Assembly (NCBI GenBank): GCA_016584495.1
Contig: WAID01000004.1
Span: 558,001-622,000 of the forward strand
Reading direction: 5' to 3'
Origin: Celoporthe dispersa
Taxonomy: Eukaryota; Ascomycota; Sordariomycetes; Diaporthales; Cryphonectriaceae
Length of the DNA stretch: 64,000 bases
Position numbers and translations under genes: made by a program. The notes under the pieces were generated by a model. The model searched no databases. It was not told the origin of the DNA and was given only the letters and a program-made list of their open reading frames with translations. Below are positions 1-10,320 of the stretch, one piece after another; within the stretch, counting starts at the first letter, position 1; the number at the start of each line of letters is the position of its first letter.

Positions 1-1
1 C

Positions 2-145
2 ACTACCGGCGATGCAACTATTGTTGCTAACATGACAACTACTGAGGGACCTACGAGTGTGGTATTGGCAGAGGATGGGGTTCACGGCTACGCCTTTACT
101 CGTGATGGCAAGGTGTACGAGGTCACTCTTCCGGATTACGCGTAA
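2..145 (+). CDS. 3' end of a gene cut by the left window edge
   Basis: An open frame enters from the left edge and ends at TAA 143-145, giving 47 C-terminal residues. The visible part alternates short beta-strand-like stretches with turns (TSVVLAEDGVHGYAFTRDG, then KVYEVTLPDYA). That pattern resembles the last blade of a secreted beta-propeller or SMP-30-like protein, but no catalytic motif is visible. Codon use is ordinary, with no stops in the frame. The function cannot be assigned from this fragment. It could equally be the end of an unrelated extracellular protein. Confidence 0.55.
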   Translation, partial: TTGDATIVANMTTTEGPTSVVLAEDGVHGYAFTRDGKVYEVTLPDYA

Positions 146-912
146 CTCTATCAGTCATCTGCATCAAAGCACTGCAGGGTTTGCTAAATGCTAGCTTGTG
201 TGAAAGGAGGGAATTACATATCTGGTACGGGTCTGTACATATAGTGTGGTATTGAAGAAGAAAAAAAGAGGAGATTAGACTGTTTCTTTCTTATTATATC
301 TCAAAGTATCATTCTTCCTGTTCCCAGTATTCCCACAATTATTCTCAACCCCCCCCCCCCAACAAAAGAAAGGTTTAAACATACATGAGCAAGAACTAAT
401 GGATAAATGCCAATCTCAACAGCAACAGCATGATCGTTCATTTGTTGCCGTTGCAAACAGAGCGTTCTAGCGTAATTATATCACGTTAATTGAAGTTTGC
501 CTCTAAAAGCGTTATTTTAACTTTCTACAACTACCTACTCGATTACATAGGATTGTTGCTCCAGATTATGCTATGCTAACCAAGCAGCAGTCTTGCTTAG
601 GTCTTGTCCAAAGTATTATTCAATTCATATCATTATGAATGTAAGCTCTTTCTTATTAAGCTAACAACTTAAATCCATGTACATTCTAAGCGGAGTGAGA
701 AGTCTGTCACATTTCTGGACGTGGTTGAGGCTTTGTAACTCTAGTAGCCTATACTAGTCAATGAACACTTACATCTAATACCTGTATATTTCCATACTAA
801 GCTTATAATCTTTGATACTACTCTTGTTAGGATCAATCATTTGTGTACTTAAGGCAATTTCGGATTGCTTCAGTGATTATTACACTAAGCTTGTAACCTT
901 AATTTTAGGTTG
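146..912. other. AT-rich intergenic stretch, no gene seen
   Basis: This stretch has no open frame of note on either strand. It contains a short poly-C run near 350-360 and AT-rich, transition-biased sequence of the type seen in RIP-affected fungal DNA. I see no further structure. Confidence 0.6.
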
Positions 913-1057
913 TACGAACTCGATCGTTTATTCCGACTTGGCACGCTGCTAGAAGAGAGAAAGGGGGACCAGAAGCCTTAGAGGCTGCTTGCGTGTTCGA
1001 CAGTCAATACCCTTTCTGAAATCTGCAGATTTTCACTCTTTTTCCTTCGGCTATCTT
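913..1057. repeat. Degraded dispersed repeat, copy 1 part A
   Basis: By eye this segment is about 80 percent identical to 13873-14021. Both start TACGAACTCGAT and end at the GGCTATCTT/GGCCATCTT stretch. Most differences are C/T or G/A, which fits RIP. The homology resumes at 1871-1948 (part B, matching 14026-14103) after sequence absent from the other copy. That intervening sequence includes a complete short hAT-type element, so the insertion is nested in the older repeat. Confidence 0.75.
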
Positions 1058-1447
1058 ACTGCTCCTGTCTGCTCGTCGTTGGAAATCGTTAGCACCTTTA
1101 CTATGGGCACACGCGAGAAAGGAGTAGCAGACTCATCATACAATAAAGAGTCGCCCCCGAACTCGTAGTCTAGTTACGCCAGAGGTACAAAATCCCAAGC
1201 ACAACCATCCTTCATTTTTAGCTTGAAATTGGCATACTGTTATTTTCAGGCGTTTTCCCCTATCCCACTTCTATTTGCTTGCTCCCAAAGGTCCCAAGTG
1301 GGAAGGGGATGCCTGAGTATTGTCAAGTAAACCTATTCAAGCAGAGGATTTCCCCAGCAATCGGGAATAGCATCCAGTGATTTGTCGTCTTCCAAGAGAG
1401 ACAATTCCACCGAGGGAACAATCACGTCGAATGGTTCGATCTTTGAT

Positions 1448-1869
1448 GTTGGGACCAGGGCTGATAAATTAGTTAATTAGTTTAGTTAATAGCTTGACTA
1501 AAACTAACTACATATTAACTACAATTAGTTTAACTACATATAGTTAATTTATTACTTGAATAAAACTAACTACAAAATTCGTGTAGTTGATTGTAGTTAA
1601 ATAGTTACTACAATAAATAAAAGTGGTAAAATAAGGGGTGCAGGGGTTTGTAAGCTAGGGTTAGGGTCGAATTTTCACGTAATTAATCGAAAAATACATT
1701 TTAATCAATATATTTTTCAAAAAAAATTCAAAAAGTAGTTATTAATTAACTACATGTAGTTACTATTAGTTACTACATATAATTATCAAATTAACTTTAA
1801 CTAACTACAAAATACTGTAGTTAATGAAAAGTATTGACTACAAACTAATTTGTCAACCCTGGTTGGGAC
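1448..1869. mobile_element. Short non-autonomous hAT-type element (MITE) with 8-bp target duplication
   Basis: The element proper is 1456-1861 (406 bp). Its left end reads CAGGGCTGATAAATTAGTT. The reverse complement of the right end is CAGGGTTGACAAATTAGTT, with two mismatches in 19. The element is flanked by the perfect direct repeat GTTGGGAC at 1448-1455 and 1862-1869. An 8-bp duplication and CAGGG-type ends are hallmarks of the hAT superfamily. The interior is about 75 percent AT, rich in TAGTTA/TAACTA motifs, and encodes nothing. It would depend on a transposase encoded elsewhere. Confidence 0.85.
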
Positions 1870-1870
1870 A

Positions 1871-1948
1871 GAACCTCGATCGCGGAGAAAGATCTTGCCT
1901 TGCTCGCTAAGCAGCTTACGCTCAACCAGACTTGCCAAGTTGTCGCGC
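1871..1948. repeat. Degraded dispersed repeat, copy 1 part B
   Basis: This matches 14026-14103 (AACCTCGAT, CTTGCTCGCT and AGTTGTCGC are shared blocks). On the minus strand both copies can be read as variants of one peptide, with a stretch like LSEQxKI in each. The repeat therefore derives from protein-coding sequence. It abuts the hAT target duplication on its left. Confidence 0.6.
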
Positions 1949-3054
1949 ACTTAGTAATATATAGTTTCTCATGTAATTACATTCAACACCTAGCGGATAG
2001 AACAGCCGTCGAAGCAGTGCAAGCGCCCGATCAACCCAAGTGTGTTGTATTGTAAGAACGACGGCAAACAGAAGTCAACGAGGCACAGAACTAAGGCGAA
2101 AAGTCTGCCCTTGGCATTCCCATGTGGTCAAGAATCGAATGAAGAAGGCAAGTTTGTATGCATAATTAGCATCTGCTGAAAAATAAAACGTCGGTGGATG
2201 GTTGGTTCTCTCATGAATGAGCTTGAGTCCCATGCCCTTGGGAGAAGGAAGAAAAACTGAATGCCTTCTTGACTACATGCAACATTATGAACATGAACAT
2301 GTATATATATCGTGTCTATATGTCTTTCAATTACTCCTAGCTGAAACTCTCAGTATTACTGGCTTTCTCTGGCGGCCTGAGAGTCTAGCACCTCGCAGGA
2401 AGCTCGAAGCCTCTGGAGGACGACGAGGAGGAGGTGGCGGCGGCGGCTGCGGTGGTGGTGGTGGTTGTGGGACTGACTGGTCACACCAGGGCGATAAGCG
2501 GTACTGGTGCTGCTGCGCAGGTCACCTGAGGAGGTTAAATGTGCATCTTCACACTCCGATAAGTACAATAGTAGCTAGGCCATATATGACCAGGCGGACA
2601 ACGCAAATGCCACCATATGCGGCGCCGCCGGGATTCGGCTTTCTTCCAGTTGTATCAGCACTCAGCCTCTTTCTGTGCTGTGTTCAGCTCCTCATCCAAG
2701 GGCTAACCTACTTTTAAATTTCATTTTTTCCTCATCATTGATCTCTTCGTAGCCTCCTCTGCCACCACCTCCTCCTCTTCTTCCCGGACCCAGCTGTACA
2801 TAACTTGGACCGTGGGTTTGAAGACAAGCTCAGTGGTGCCAGCTGCGGAGCCAGTGACTCACTAGCTCCGGGCTGTGCACAGCCCCGCCAGCCAGCCAAC
2901 AGCCAGGCTTGTTGATAGCCGCTAAATAATTTGGCCTCGTAGCTTTTTTCTCTTCTTTCCTCTTCTTTCCTCAGCGCATTGCAGTATGAGCCTTTTTTTC
3001 CATCGCATATATTTATCAGAGCAATTAGTATGATGGCTTGTGCTAGAAAAAAGC
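1949..3054. other. Non-coding stretch with GGC/GGT microsatellite
   Basis: There is no convincing gene here. A 166-codon open frame at 2217-2717 is driven by a (GGC/GGT)n tract around 2425-2475 that encodes a glycine run, with no domain and no fungal-like start or intron context. Pyrimidine-rich tracts lie around 2750-2790 and 2945-2975. Confidence 0.5.
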
Positions 3055-3599
3055 ATTAGCGTCAGCGTTCCACGCAAGTCAAGTCAAGGCAAGCGGTAGC
3101 CTACCACTTGACTTGCTAGCAATTCTGGCCGCTTGCTTGCCTTGCAGTACTTGGCTACTTGTATTGCTTGTTGACTTGGTCACCTTTCCGGATTAGGAAG
3201 GTACGATATGCTCAACTCTCGAAAGCGCTCCTGTTAGCCATAATAAACAGACGAGAGGGATCGGGAGCAATGAAAAGAGGAATGCAAGAATGCCACATGC
3301 GAGCATGGATAGCAGATCTAGGCTAGAGCCTGAGCGAGAGGCTTGGGCAAGGGCTCGGGCTAAACCACCAAAAATCCTGGCAATATTGCATTTAGAATGG
3401 GTTATGATAGCTTCACGATATGATTGGTCAAACCGAACGTATAAGGACCCATAAGGGAAGGAGGACGGCTTGCTTGTTCACTTGCAAGCCGCTTGCTTAA
3501 ATTTATCGCTTGCTTGTCTTGAAAGGTATCTCTCAACCGTCAACTTAACTTGTCAAGCGGCTTGATTCCGCTTGACTTGCGTGGAACGCTGATTAGCGT
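3055..3599. mobile_element. Second non-autonomous hAT-type element with 8-bp target duplication
   Basis: The element is 3063-3591 (529 bp). Its ends are CAGCGTTCCACGCAAGTCAAG on the left and its near-perfect reverse complement on the right. The flanking direct repeat ATTAGCGT is perfect at 3055-3062 and 3592-3599. The termini are followed inward by many copies of CTTGACTTG/CAAGTCAAG-like and GCTTGCTTG-like subterminal motifs, the arrangement hAT transposases bind. There is no coding capacity. It belongs to a different family from the 1456-1861 element, whose termini differ. Confidence 0.85.
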
Positions 3600-4142
3600 T
3601 GTAGTTATGATGAAAATGATGCAGAATGAAATGTTCGCCGTGCTTCAGTATAAAGAATTCGAAAGAGAATAAATTTGAGTACAGCACAGAAGCTTCCTGG
3701 CGACATCTCCTTCAGGTATCAGGAAGAATGTTGTCAACACTGATTTAAGTAAAGACAGAGGCATTGCGGTTCGGGCTTTCCTTTTTTGGAGCTGTTGGTC
3801 GCTTGCTGAGCTCTATTAGAACCATGCTACTGTCATATGCTTCTGATCTTGAAGTCAGTGAAGTCAGTGGAATAACTTGAAAATATGGAGAAGACTAACG
3901 ACAAAGCAGAAGAATTTGTGACAGCAGAATGAAGTTATTGCTTACATAGCACTCGTTTTGCGCTCCCAAGATCAATTCACTCAGATCACGAACTGCAGCT
4001 CGGGGAATAGGCTGACTAGCAGGTACATTCATTGTCATGCCTTCGAATTCTCTAAACCTTAACCAAAGGCAAGTTCACCCTTCTACTTAATGTATTCCAC
4101 CTTTTCATTCACCATACTAAGATTCAGTTATTAAGAAATACA
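3600..4142. other. Intergenic, no gene seen
   Basis: About 540 bp between two mobile elements. I see no open frame, RNA gene or repeat that I can support. Confidence 0.5.
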
Positions 4143-6004
4143 TAAGTCGCAGGGGGTAGTTCTTGGCCACCCCCCCTTCTTGGCCACCCCCGCTCAGCAC
4201 TTCTGCCGCATCAACTACCCGTCTTTTCTTTTCCTTTTTCTCAATCAATTTATATCCGAATAGCCTCATATTTCTACTGACGTTTGATTTAACCCCAATG
4301 AAGCTATATACTGAGTCTGAGCTAGCCCAGACTATTGAGGCTATTAGAAATAGCTTATTACAATAAACAGCCTCGAAAGAATGGAGCATTCCAAGAGCTA
4401 CTCTTCAACAACGCTTTCAAGAAAGATCTTCGCATAAAACAGCCCACGAATCTAGCCAAAGGCTCTCTTTTAGCCAGGAAACGCAGCTCGTCGAGTGGAT
4501 CTGTAATCAAGAAAGCTTAGAGCTTCCACTTAGCCATTCAGTACTAAGGTTCTTTGCTCAGAAGATCCTTTATATCAAAGGAGATTCTCAATTTCTCGGA
4601 AAGAAATAGATTATCTCTTTTCTAAAAAGAAATCCAGATATTCAGATCCGAAAAACTCAGCGCATAGCTTCTGCTCGAATCAATAGAGCAATAATAAAAA
4701 TAATAAAGCCTTGATTCTATTTATTCAACCTTCCTTATATTTAAGCTATCAAGCTAGCTAATAGATAGAATATAGATAAAGCTGGGATAATGGAAGGCTA
4801 AGGTGAGAACGGATTAGTTCTTGGAAGCTTTTCTTTATATTCAATATAGAAAAAAAACTCTAGATCGCAAGCTTAAATCTCTTTTCTCGAATATATCTCA
4901 GCTACTAATACCTATCTCCTTCTCTTAATCATTTTCAAAAGGAAAACTATATAATAACAATAATTTCTTATAAATATAGCTCTTTTTGATAGCTAGTAGT
5001 TCACTGCTATGGATAATAAATAGACTACTAATGAAATAGCATTCGAATAGCTAAAGAAAGTATTTATTCTTTTTAGCCAGCTAGCAGATTTCTCAGAAAC
5101 TAGATTATTAATCCTAGATAGCCATAGTAGCTATATAATTGACGAATTTATATAGAAGTATTTTCAAAACAATATTCTGTTGCTTTATTTGCTTTCTCAT
5201 ATTTCTTATATTCTTCAATCTCTTAATCTAGAAATCTTTTCCTCTTTTAAGAGAGCTTATAGAAAGAAGCTCAATACTCTGAGCCAATAAAGAGATAATT
5301 CTATTTTAGGAAAGCATTTATTTCTTGAAAACTATCGTCAGGCTTGTCTGGAAAGCCTTTCTATTCAGAATGTTAAATCTGGATGGAAAGCTTCTGATTT
5401 TTGGCCTTTCTTCTTAGCCAAGCCCTTTCTAAGCTCTCTTCTTCTCGAAAGCAATCAACAATATCTTCAGACTTTATCAAATTCAGATTCAGAAGCATTA
5501 GCTAGATCTAATTCAGCCTCAAAAATACTTTTATAGCCATTGGATATATATTCGATTCCTAAAGTAGCTAAAGATCTTTACTATCAACTGCAACAGAATC
5601 GAAGCCAGCCTTCTATCCTTTCTAAACAACGCATTTTCTTTAGAAAGATACAGAAAGCTTGGAATAAGAGAGATCTAGCCTTAGCTAAAGCTTTAGAGGA
5701 AAACAAAGCTTTAAAAGCACAAATTGAGGCTTCTAGGCTTAGCAAAAGAAGAAAGGTTGAACCAAGCCCGAATTCGAAGTTTGTTGGTATTAGAGCTGTA
5801 CAGCAAGCTCAAAAAGCAGCTAGGCCAGAAAAGGAAAGCGAGGATGAAGAGAGCGATATCGAATTAGTTACTGATAAAGAGGATTATATTATGGTGGGTG
5901 AATAAGGCTGAAAGTAATTGAATTGAATATATATATCTATTTTGAATATAGCTGGCTAGGGTGGCCAAGAAGGGGGGTGGCCAAGAACTACCCCCTGCGA
6001 CTTA
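4143..6004 (+). mobile_element. Tc1/mariner-superfamily (pogo/Fot1-type) transposon, RIP-decayed
   Basis: The element is 4145-6002 (1858 bp) with TA duplications at 4143-4144 and 6003-6004. Its inverted termini begin AGTCGCAGGGGGTAGTTC. Each terminus contains a tandem doublet of TTCTTGGCCACCCC, and the right end mirrors the left over about 45 bp. The start AGT, the TA target and the 1.9-kb length are typical of Fot1/pogo elements. The interior holds a broken transposase (separate entry). Many tryptophan or glutamine positions now read TAG/TAA, as expected after RIP. The copy cannot be autonomous. Confidence 0.93.
4298..5905 (+). pseudogene. Pogo/Fot1-type DDE transposase remnant
   Basis: Pieces of the family protein appear in order. 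The N-terminal helix-turn-helix starts at ATG 4298 (MKLYTESELAQTIEAIRN). A CENP-B-like second DNA-binding domain follows around 4440-4610 (QLVEWI, LPLSHSVLRFFAQKIL). DDE-domain fragments lie around 5010-5170 (TNEIAFE, RLLILDSHSSYI). The C-terminus is an open frame at 5540-5905 ending in SKRRKVEP and an acidic tail. In-frame stops occur where the family has Trp (for example around 5020-5060 and near 5150). This is a dead gene. Coordinates mark the recognisable extent. Confidence 0.88.
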
Positions 6005-8150
6005 TGAGATGGCTAGTACACTTTCTTGTAAGCCTTTAGCTTCTTGCCCAATGTAATAGCGCATAGCGGTCTGCACTTAATACACGAGAATTTTTGGGGT
6101 TGAGTTCTCTCGAGATGCTTCACGTGAGAACAAACTACCAGGTCAGGAATTTTCAGATGGGTAGTGTTTATGAGCAAAATAGAAAGATGTGTCGCTAGCA
6201 TAGTCACATTTAATTTGTATATACTAGAGAATTCAGTAATTAAGTAGCTTAGCTTGTTGAGTCCACATTTCTGCCAAGTGTGTATATTTCTTGCAATCGC
6301 AGTGCTTTGGAAACATTTTAATTATAATGTAGTTCAGAAAATACTTTTGCTTTTATTGCTACTTCATGCGGTGTTTGTGTTTCTTTGATGTAGAGCTTGA
6401 GGGGCGAGGTAGATTCAGGTGGAGGACTAAAAACTCCATCTCAGCGAAATCTTCCATATTGCCGTAGCTATCACTTTGATCCAATTTATTACACCTATGC
6501 TTAAGAACAATTGAGTAAACTACTATAGGAGGAATACATATTATTATAATTAAAATATCTATTGCAGTCTGTATAACTCGCATACTAGCTCTGTTTCTTT
6601 GTTATTAGCTTATAAATGCTGAAGCATAATTACTGAATCGGACTTTAGGGTTGTTCCACGAGAAAGAACGGACCTCGGCAAATAAGCAAGGGCGCTGTCG
6701 ACCGAAGCGTCAGTCGAGAAATCGACGGCAAATAAAGGCCAACGAGGCATGGATTTAAATTCAAAACTTTGATTTATACCTACTTGAGTAGCTCAATATT
6801 GAAAACAGAAGAAAAAAAAAACACAAGAAGAACAAATCTTTATGTTGTTTGTTTGAAAATTAAATATCGTATAGGTCGTTCTCTCATACTGTGCTGCAAC
6901 TCGGGATTCACCCATATATTCCTTCTAAACCTGAGGCATACCGTGCTGGCCACCGCGCAATACTTATTGCAAGCATGTATCATATGATTTTTCTATATAT
7001 TCATTGCAATTCGGTAAGCTGAGTACGAGTGAATTATCTTTCTTTGAATGATTTTAATCCTGGGCATCGGTTGTCAGTTTTCTCTTCGAGTAATTTCTAC
7101 ACATTCTCGATAACGATGGATAATGCCAGACACGTTGCCGGTTTTAAACCGTTTGTATTAATCGAATGAAAAGTATTCAATTAAGCCTGGATCGTAGTCA
7201 GTGATGATTTGTGTTCTTATATGAGGTGAATTTATTTTATTAGAGACTGTAAGAGCGCCCAGGGAGGTCCTGAAAGGTTTGAAAGGAAAAGCTAGTGCTA
7301 CGTGGAAAATGCGCGCCTCGAAGACAGCGTCGGTATCAGCTTGTTTTCTTCCTTTACCCCCCAACCCCCCGCCCGCTGCACAGTGAAATAGTCGTTAATT
7401 TATAACAACCGAATAAGTTTGGTCTCAACAGTAGGCACACGGAGCGATGGACTTCCAGAAAAATTGTTTATGAAGTCGCTGGTTGACGAACTTGTTGATG
7501 TGGGTTTGAGTAACTTTACCGGACGATGGGAAAATATTAGAGAAGACCTGGCTCCCGTCAGTGGCGGTGTGCTAAACAGGTAAGTCGGCACAGCAACCCA
7601 AGTTAGTGGGCCATCTCATACCACGAGGCAGCAAGTGTCAGACACTGCGGAGCTCATTGGAACTCGAAGTTTCCTGAGATACGGCTCCTGGAACATGTCA
7701 AACAGATGTCCCCTTCCATGGTGTCCTTATTTAGAAGGACGAAAAAATCTATGATGATTGTGAAATCTGTGATAAAACCTAGTTCTCCGATAGATTCATC
7801 GTCCGATCCTACGCAAACCCTTCTAACATATATAAGACAAGCCCTACTTAACCATTGCTAACTTTCTGCATCGCTTTTCTATCTGAATTTATAATTGTCA
7901 CCTTGTCTGAATATAACGTCTTCTCCTCTCCACGCTTTCCACTTTTTCTCTCCCTCTTATTAGCGAATAAATCCTGTATAATGGATGCCACGAGCTAGGT
8001 TGTCTTATTGGCCTGACGAGCCCCACAACCACAATTAATATCTTTTATAAAGCATTACTCCTCTCTATTATTTCCCTTCTCTTTTCCTATTTGCATGATA
8101 AATCAGATGGTTATTTATCGGCTTCACCAAACTCTGCCCTGCACGTATTA
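6005..8150. other. AT-rich intergenic region
   Basis: No gene is supported across 2.1 kb. Around 6700-6750 a segment (ACGGCAAATAAAGGCCAACGAGGC) resembles 2049-2078, suggesting another very degraded dispersed repeat. Short open frames here lack fungal codon bias or homology that I recognise. Confidence 0.5.
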
Positions 8151-8895
8151 ATGGATCAATCTATTGAGTTAAGGTCCCGCCAGGGCCATCGAACCGATAG
8201 CAGTCACGCAGCCTCTACATCCGAAGTCGTTACCCCTGGCAAGCCAGCCCACCTCCGATACATCTGCGTCTTGTATCAAATCGGTCGTCACTGCTTCCTC
8301 TTTCCCCGGCCTCAGGTCAATGCCTCACAGCCTAAGGGGGATGCTGTGTCACAGATCCATCGCATTTGGGCTAGTCTTGTGCTTCGGTCGTTTTCCCAGA
8401 AAATTGTCTACGCGATCCTTTGGGACACTGTCGTCGAGAGGGCGATAATCGATACAGTATGTGACGAAAATAAACGTCTTCTCCTGCGGTCCCACATTCT
8501 ATGTCCTTTTCTAAAAGCTGAGCTTTCGTCAGGACTTTTCTCATGATATCGAAGCCGCGCTCTCGACTCCCAAAGTAGCTCTACACGCTTTTCCACGCCA
8601 GGCCTGTCCCGAGCTGACGGAGATGTTCCATGGACGCACTACGGCAGGCGCTGCGATACATTTCGACAAGAAGTATGCTGACGTCCTCACTGGTGCATCA
8701 GAGGACCGTGTCCTCGTCATCTCGAGAATACTCAGAAAGAGGGTGAAGTCCAGCTTTAAGATTGTGGGCCTGCTGTTAGCCTGCGTAATCGGCATCATCT
8801 TAGGGGTCAAGAACTCGAGTATTCAGACTGGATTTAGTGCACTATCAGGCATGTCAAGGATCTTCGATATTTTGACCCAAATTTTCTTTGAATGA
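8151..8895 (+). CDS. Two-exon hypothetical protein with a C-terminal membrane segment
   Basis: Exon 1 is 8151-8456, the intron is 8457-8532 (GTATGT...CAG, 76 bp) and exon 2 is 8533-8895. The phase is 0 on both sides, so the frames join without a stop, giving 222 residues. ATG 8151 is the first in-frame ATG. The N-terminal third is polar. The middle (FSQKIVYAILWDTVVERAIIDT) is mixed. Near the C-terminus GLLLACVIGIILGV is a clear hydrophobic segment after a basic stretch (RKRVKSS), suggesting a tail-anchored or single-pass protein. I do not recognise the family. The clean consensus splice sites in an AT-rich compartment argue that it is real. Confidence 0.5.
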
Positions 8896-9309
8896 CTACT
8901 CGAGGCATAGACAGCTAGAAATGAAGCATTTCAAGCTACTGGGCATGATCGATATTTTTCGAATGTTTACAGCAATTTCAACAGAAGCTCTCACGAAGAC
9001 CTCGAATTGTTCTTAAGTGAAGGTACTTAGAGCCACATATTGGCTAGATCAGGCCACAATAGACCCTTTTGTTGAATTTGAACTGCTTTCTACCGATCCA
9101 GGGCTGAATGGGATTTAAGAACTGATGTGAATGTGCTTCTGATTCTAAGACCAGAAGCAACTTTGATCTTTACTAAGGAAATAATTCCCATGAAAATGAA
9201 CACGACAACAGAGCCAAAGAGCTCTGTCAACATGAACAGACCCATATACAATAATTTCAATATGGTGCTAGCTGGACTTTTACATCATTTTATTCAGGCA
9301 TATGTCGTA
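8896..9309. other. AT-rich intergenic, no gene seen
   Basis: About 410 bp of AT-rich sequence without a supported feature. Confidence 0.45.
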
Positions 9310-9575
9310 TTTGAGCTAAGTGCGACAGCGCGATGAGTAGTTCGGCAGTGCGATGAGTTCGACAGTGCAAAGTTCGACAATGCGATAAGTTTGATAATAT
9401 AATAAATTTGACAATGCGATGAGTTCGATAGTGCGATAAGTTCAGCAATGCGATGAGTTCGGCAGTGCGATGGGTTCGATAGTGCGATAAGTTCAGCAAT
9501 GTGATGAGTTCGGCAGTGCGATGAGTTCGATAGTGTGATGAGTTCGACAGTGCGACAGTGCGACAGTTCGTTTGT
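9310..9575. repeat. 17-bp minisatellite
   Basis: About 15 imperfect tandem copies of a 17-bp unit close to GCGATGAGTTCGACAGT. Variation is mainly transitions (GCGAT/GTGAT, GACA/GATA). A short second cluster of the same unit is at 10277-10320. Open frames across it (serine/histidine/leucine repeats on the minus strand) are by-products of the repeat. Confidence 0.85.
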
Positions 9576-10276
9576 TCGTTTATTTGTTCTATTCAACGCC
9601 TAGGGGCAATCCCAGACATCCCGAAGGGTATTAGGCGTGTTGAGGTAGCCTAAGCTATCCAGCAATTCAAAGCCTTAAGCAGCGGCGCGCTCGATACCAA
9701 AATGAACTGCCTGGTAAAACCATCCCTCGCCTCCGTATACGAGCGAAGTCCTGGGTTGTGTAGAACCCGCGTCTCCTAGGATAATGCGGTGTCTCTTTCC
9801 CGAGCCAGAATTCTCTTGCCTATAGCCTTCGACTCTGAGTCCCTCCTCACTGCCCCGAATATAGACACCAGTTGACTATGTGTTACCAGTTGAATATAAA
9901 TACTGCCAAGTGAATCTCAGAAGTTTCAATCCAATATCACCAATGCGTAATAGTTGTGTAAAGGGTATGCAGCGTCAGGAAAAACTACGAGGAGCGAAAA
10001 CCTAGCACGGTCGGTGTGCGTTCTAGCCATTTCCATAGCGGCTACACGTCAGAGTGGATAATTGTCAAGGCGATAAAATAGATCGCCGACAATCCTGGAG
10101 TCAGGGAATTCTCCGAACTCGACTCCAGGCTCGATGAGAGAGGAAGTCTTCGAAGTAGAGGGAGTAGTGTTGAGTAACATCGAACCTCGAGCGAGTTGAT
10201 GGGGTAATTAAAAATGTATTAGGCAACGCTGTAAAAGTGGCGGGAAAGTCTTCCACTTTCCTAATAGTTTCAGAAA
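9576..10276. other. Sequence between two minisatellite clusters, origin unclear
   Basis: About 700 bp, more GC-rich than its surroundings, framed by the 17-bp repeat clusters at 9310-9575 and 10277-10320. I find no terminal repeats, transposase motif or intact gene. It may be part of a larger decayed repetitive element. Confidence 0.35.
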
Positions 10277-10320
10277 TGACAGTGCGATAGTTCGACAATG
10301 CGACAGTTCGATAGTGCGAT
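10277..10320. repeat. Second short cluster of the 17-bp minisatellite
   Basis: About 2.5 copies of the same GTGCGATAGTTCGACA-type unit as at 9310-9575, in the same orientation. Confidence 0.75.

Noticed and set aside
2217..2717. 166-codon plus-strand frame
   Set aside because: It is dominated by a glycine run from a GGC/GGT microsatellite, with no domain or splice context.
9290..9596. Minus-strand frames encoding Ser-His-Cys-Arg/Ala-Leu-Ser-Asn repeats
   Set aside because: They are a translation of the 17-bp minisatellite and disappear outside it.
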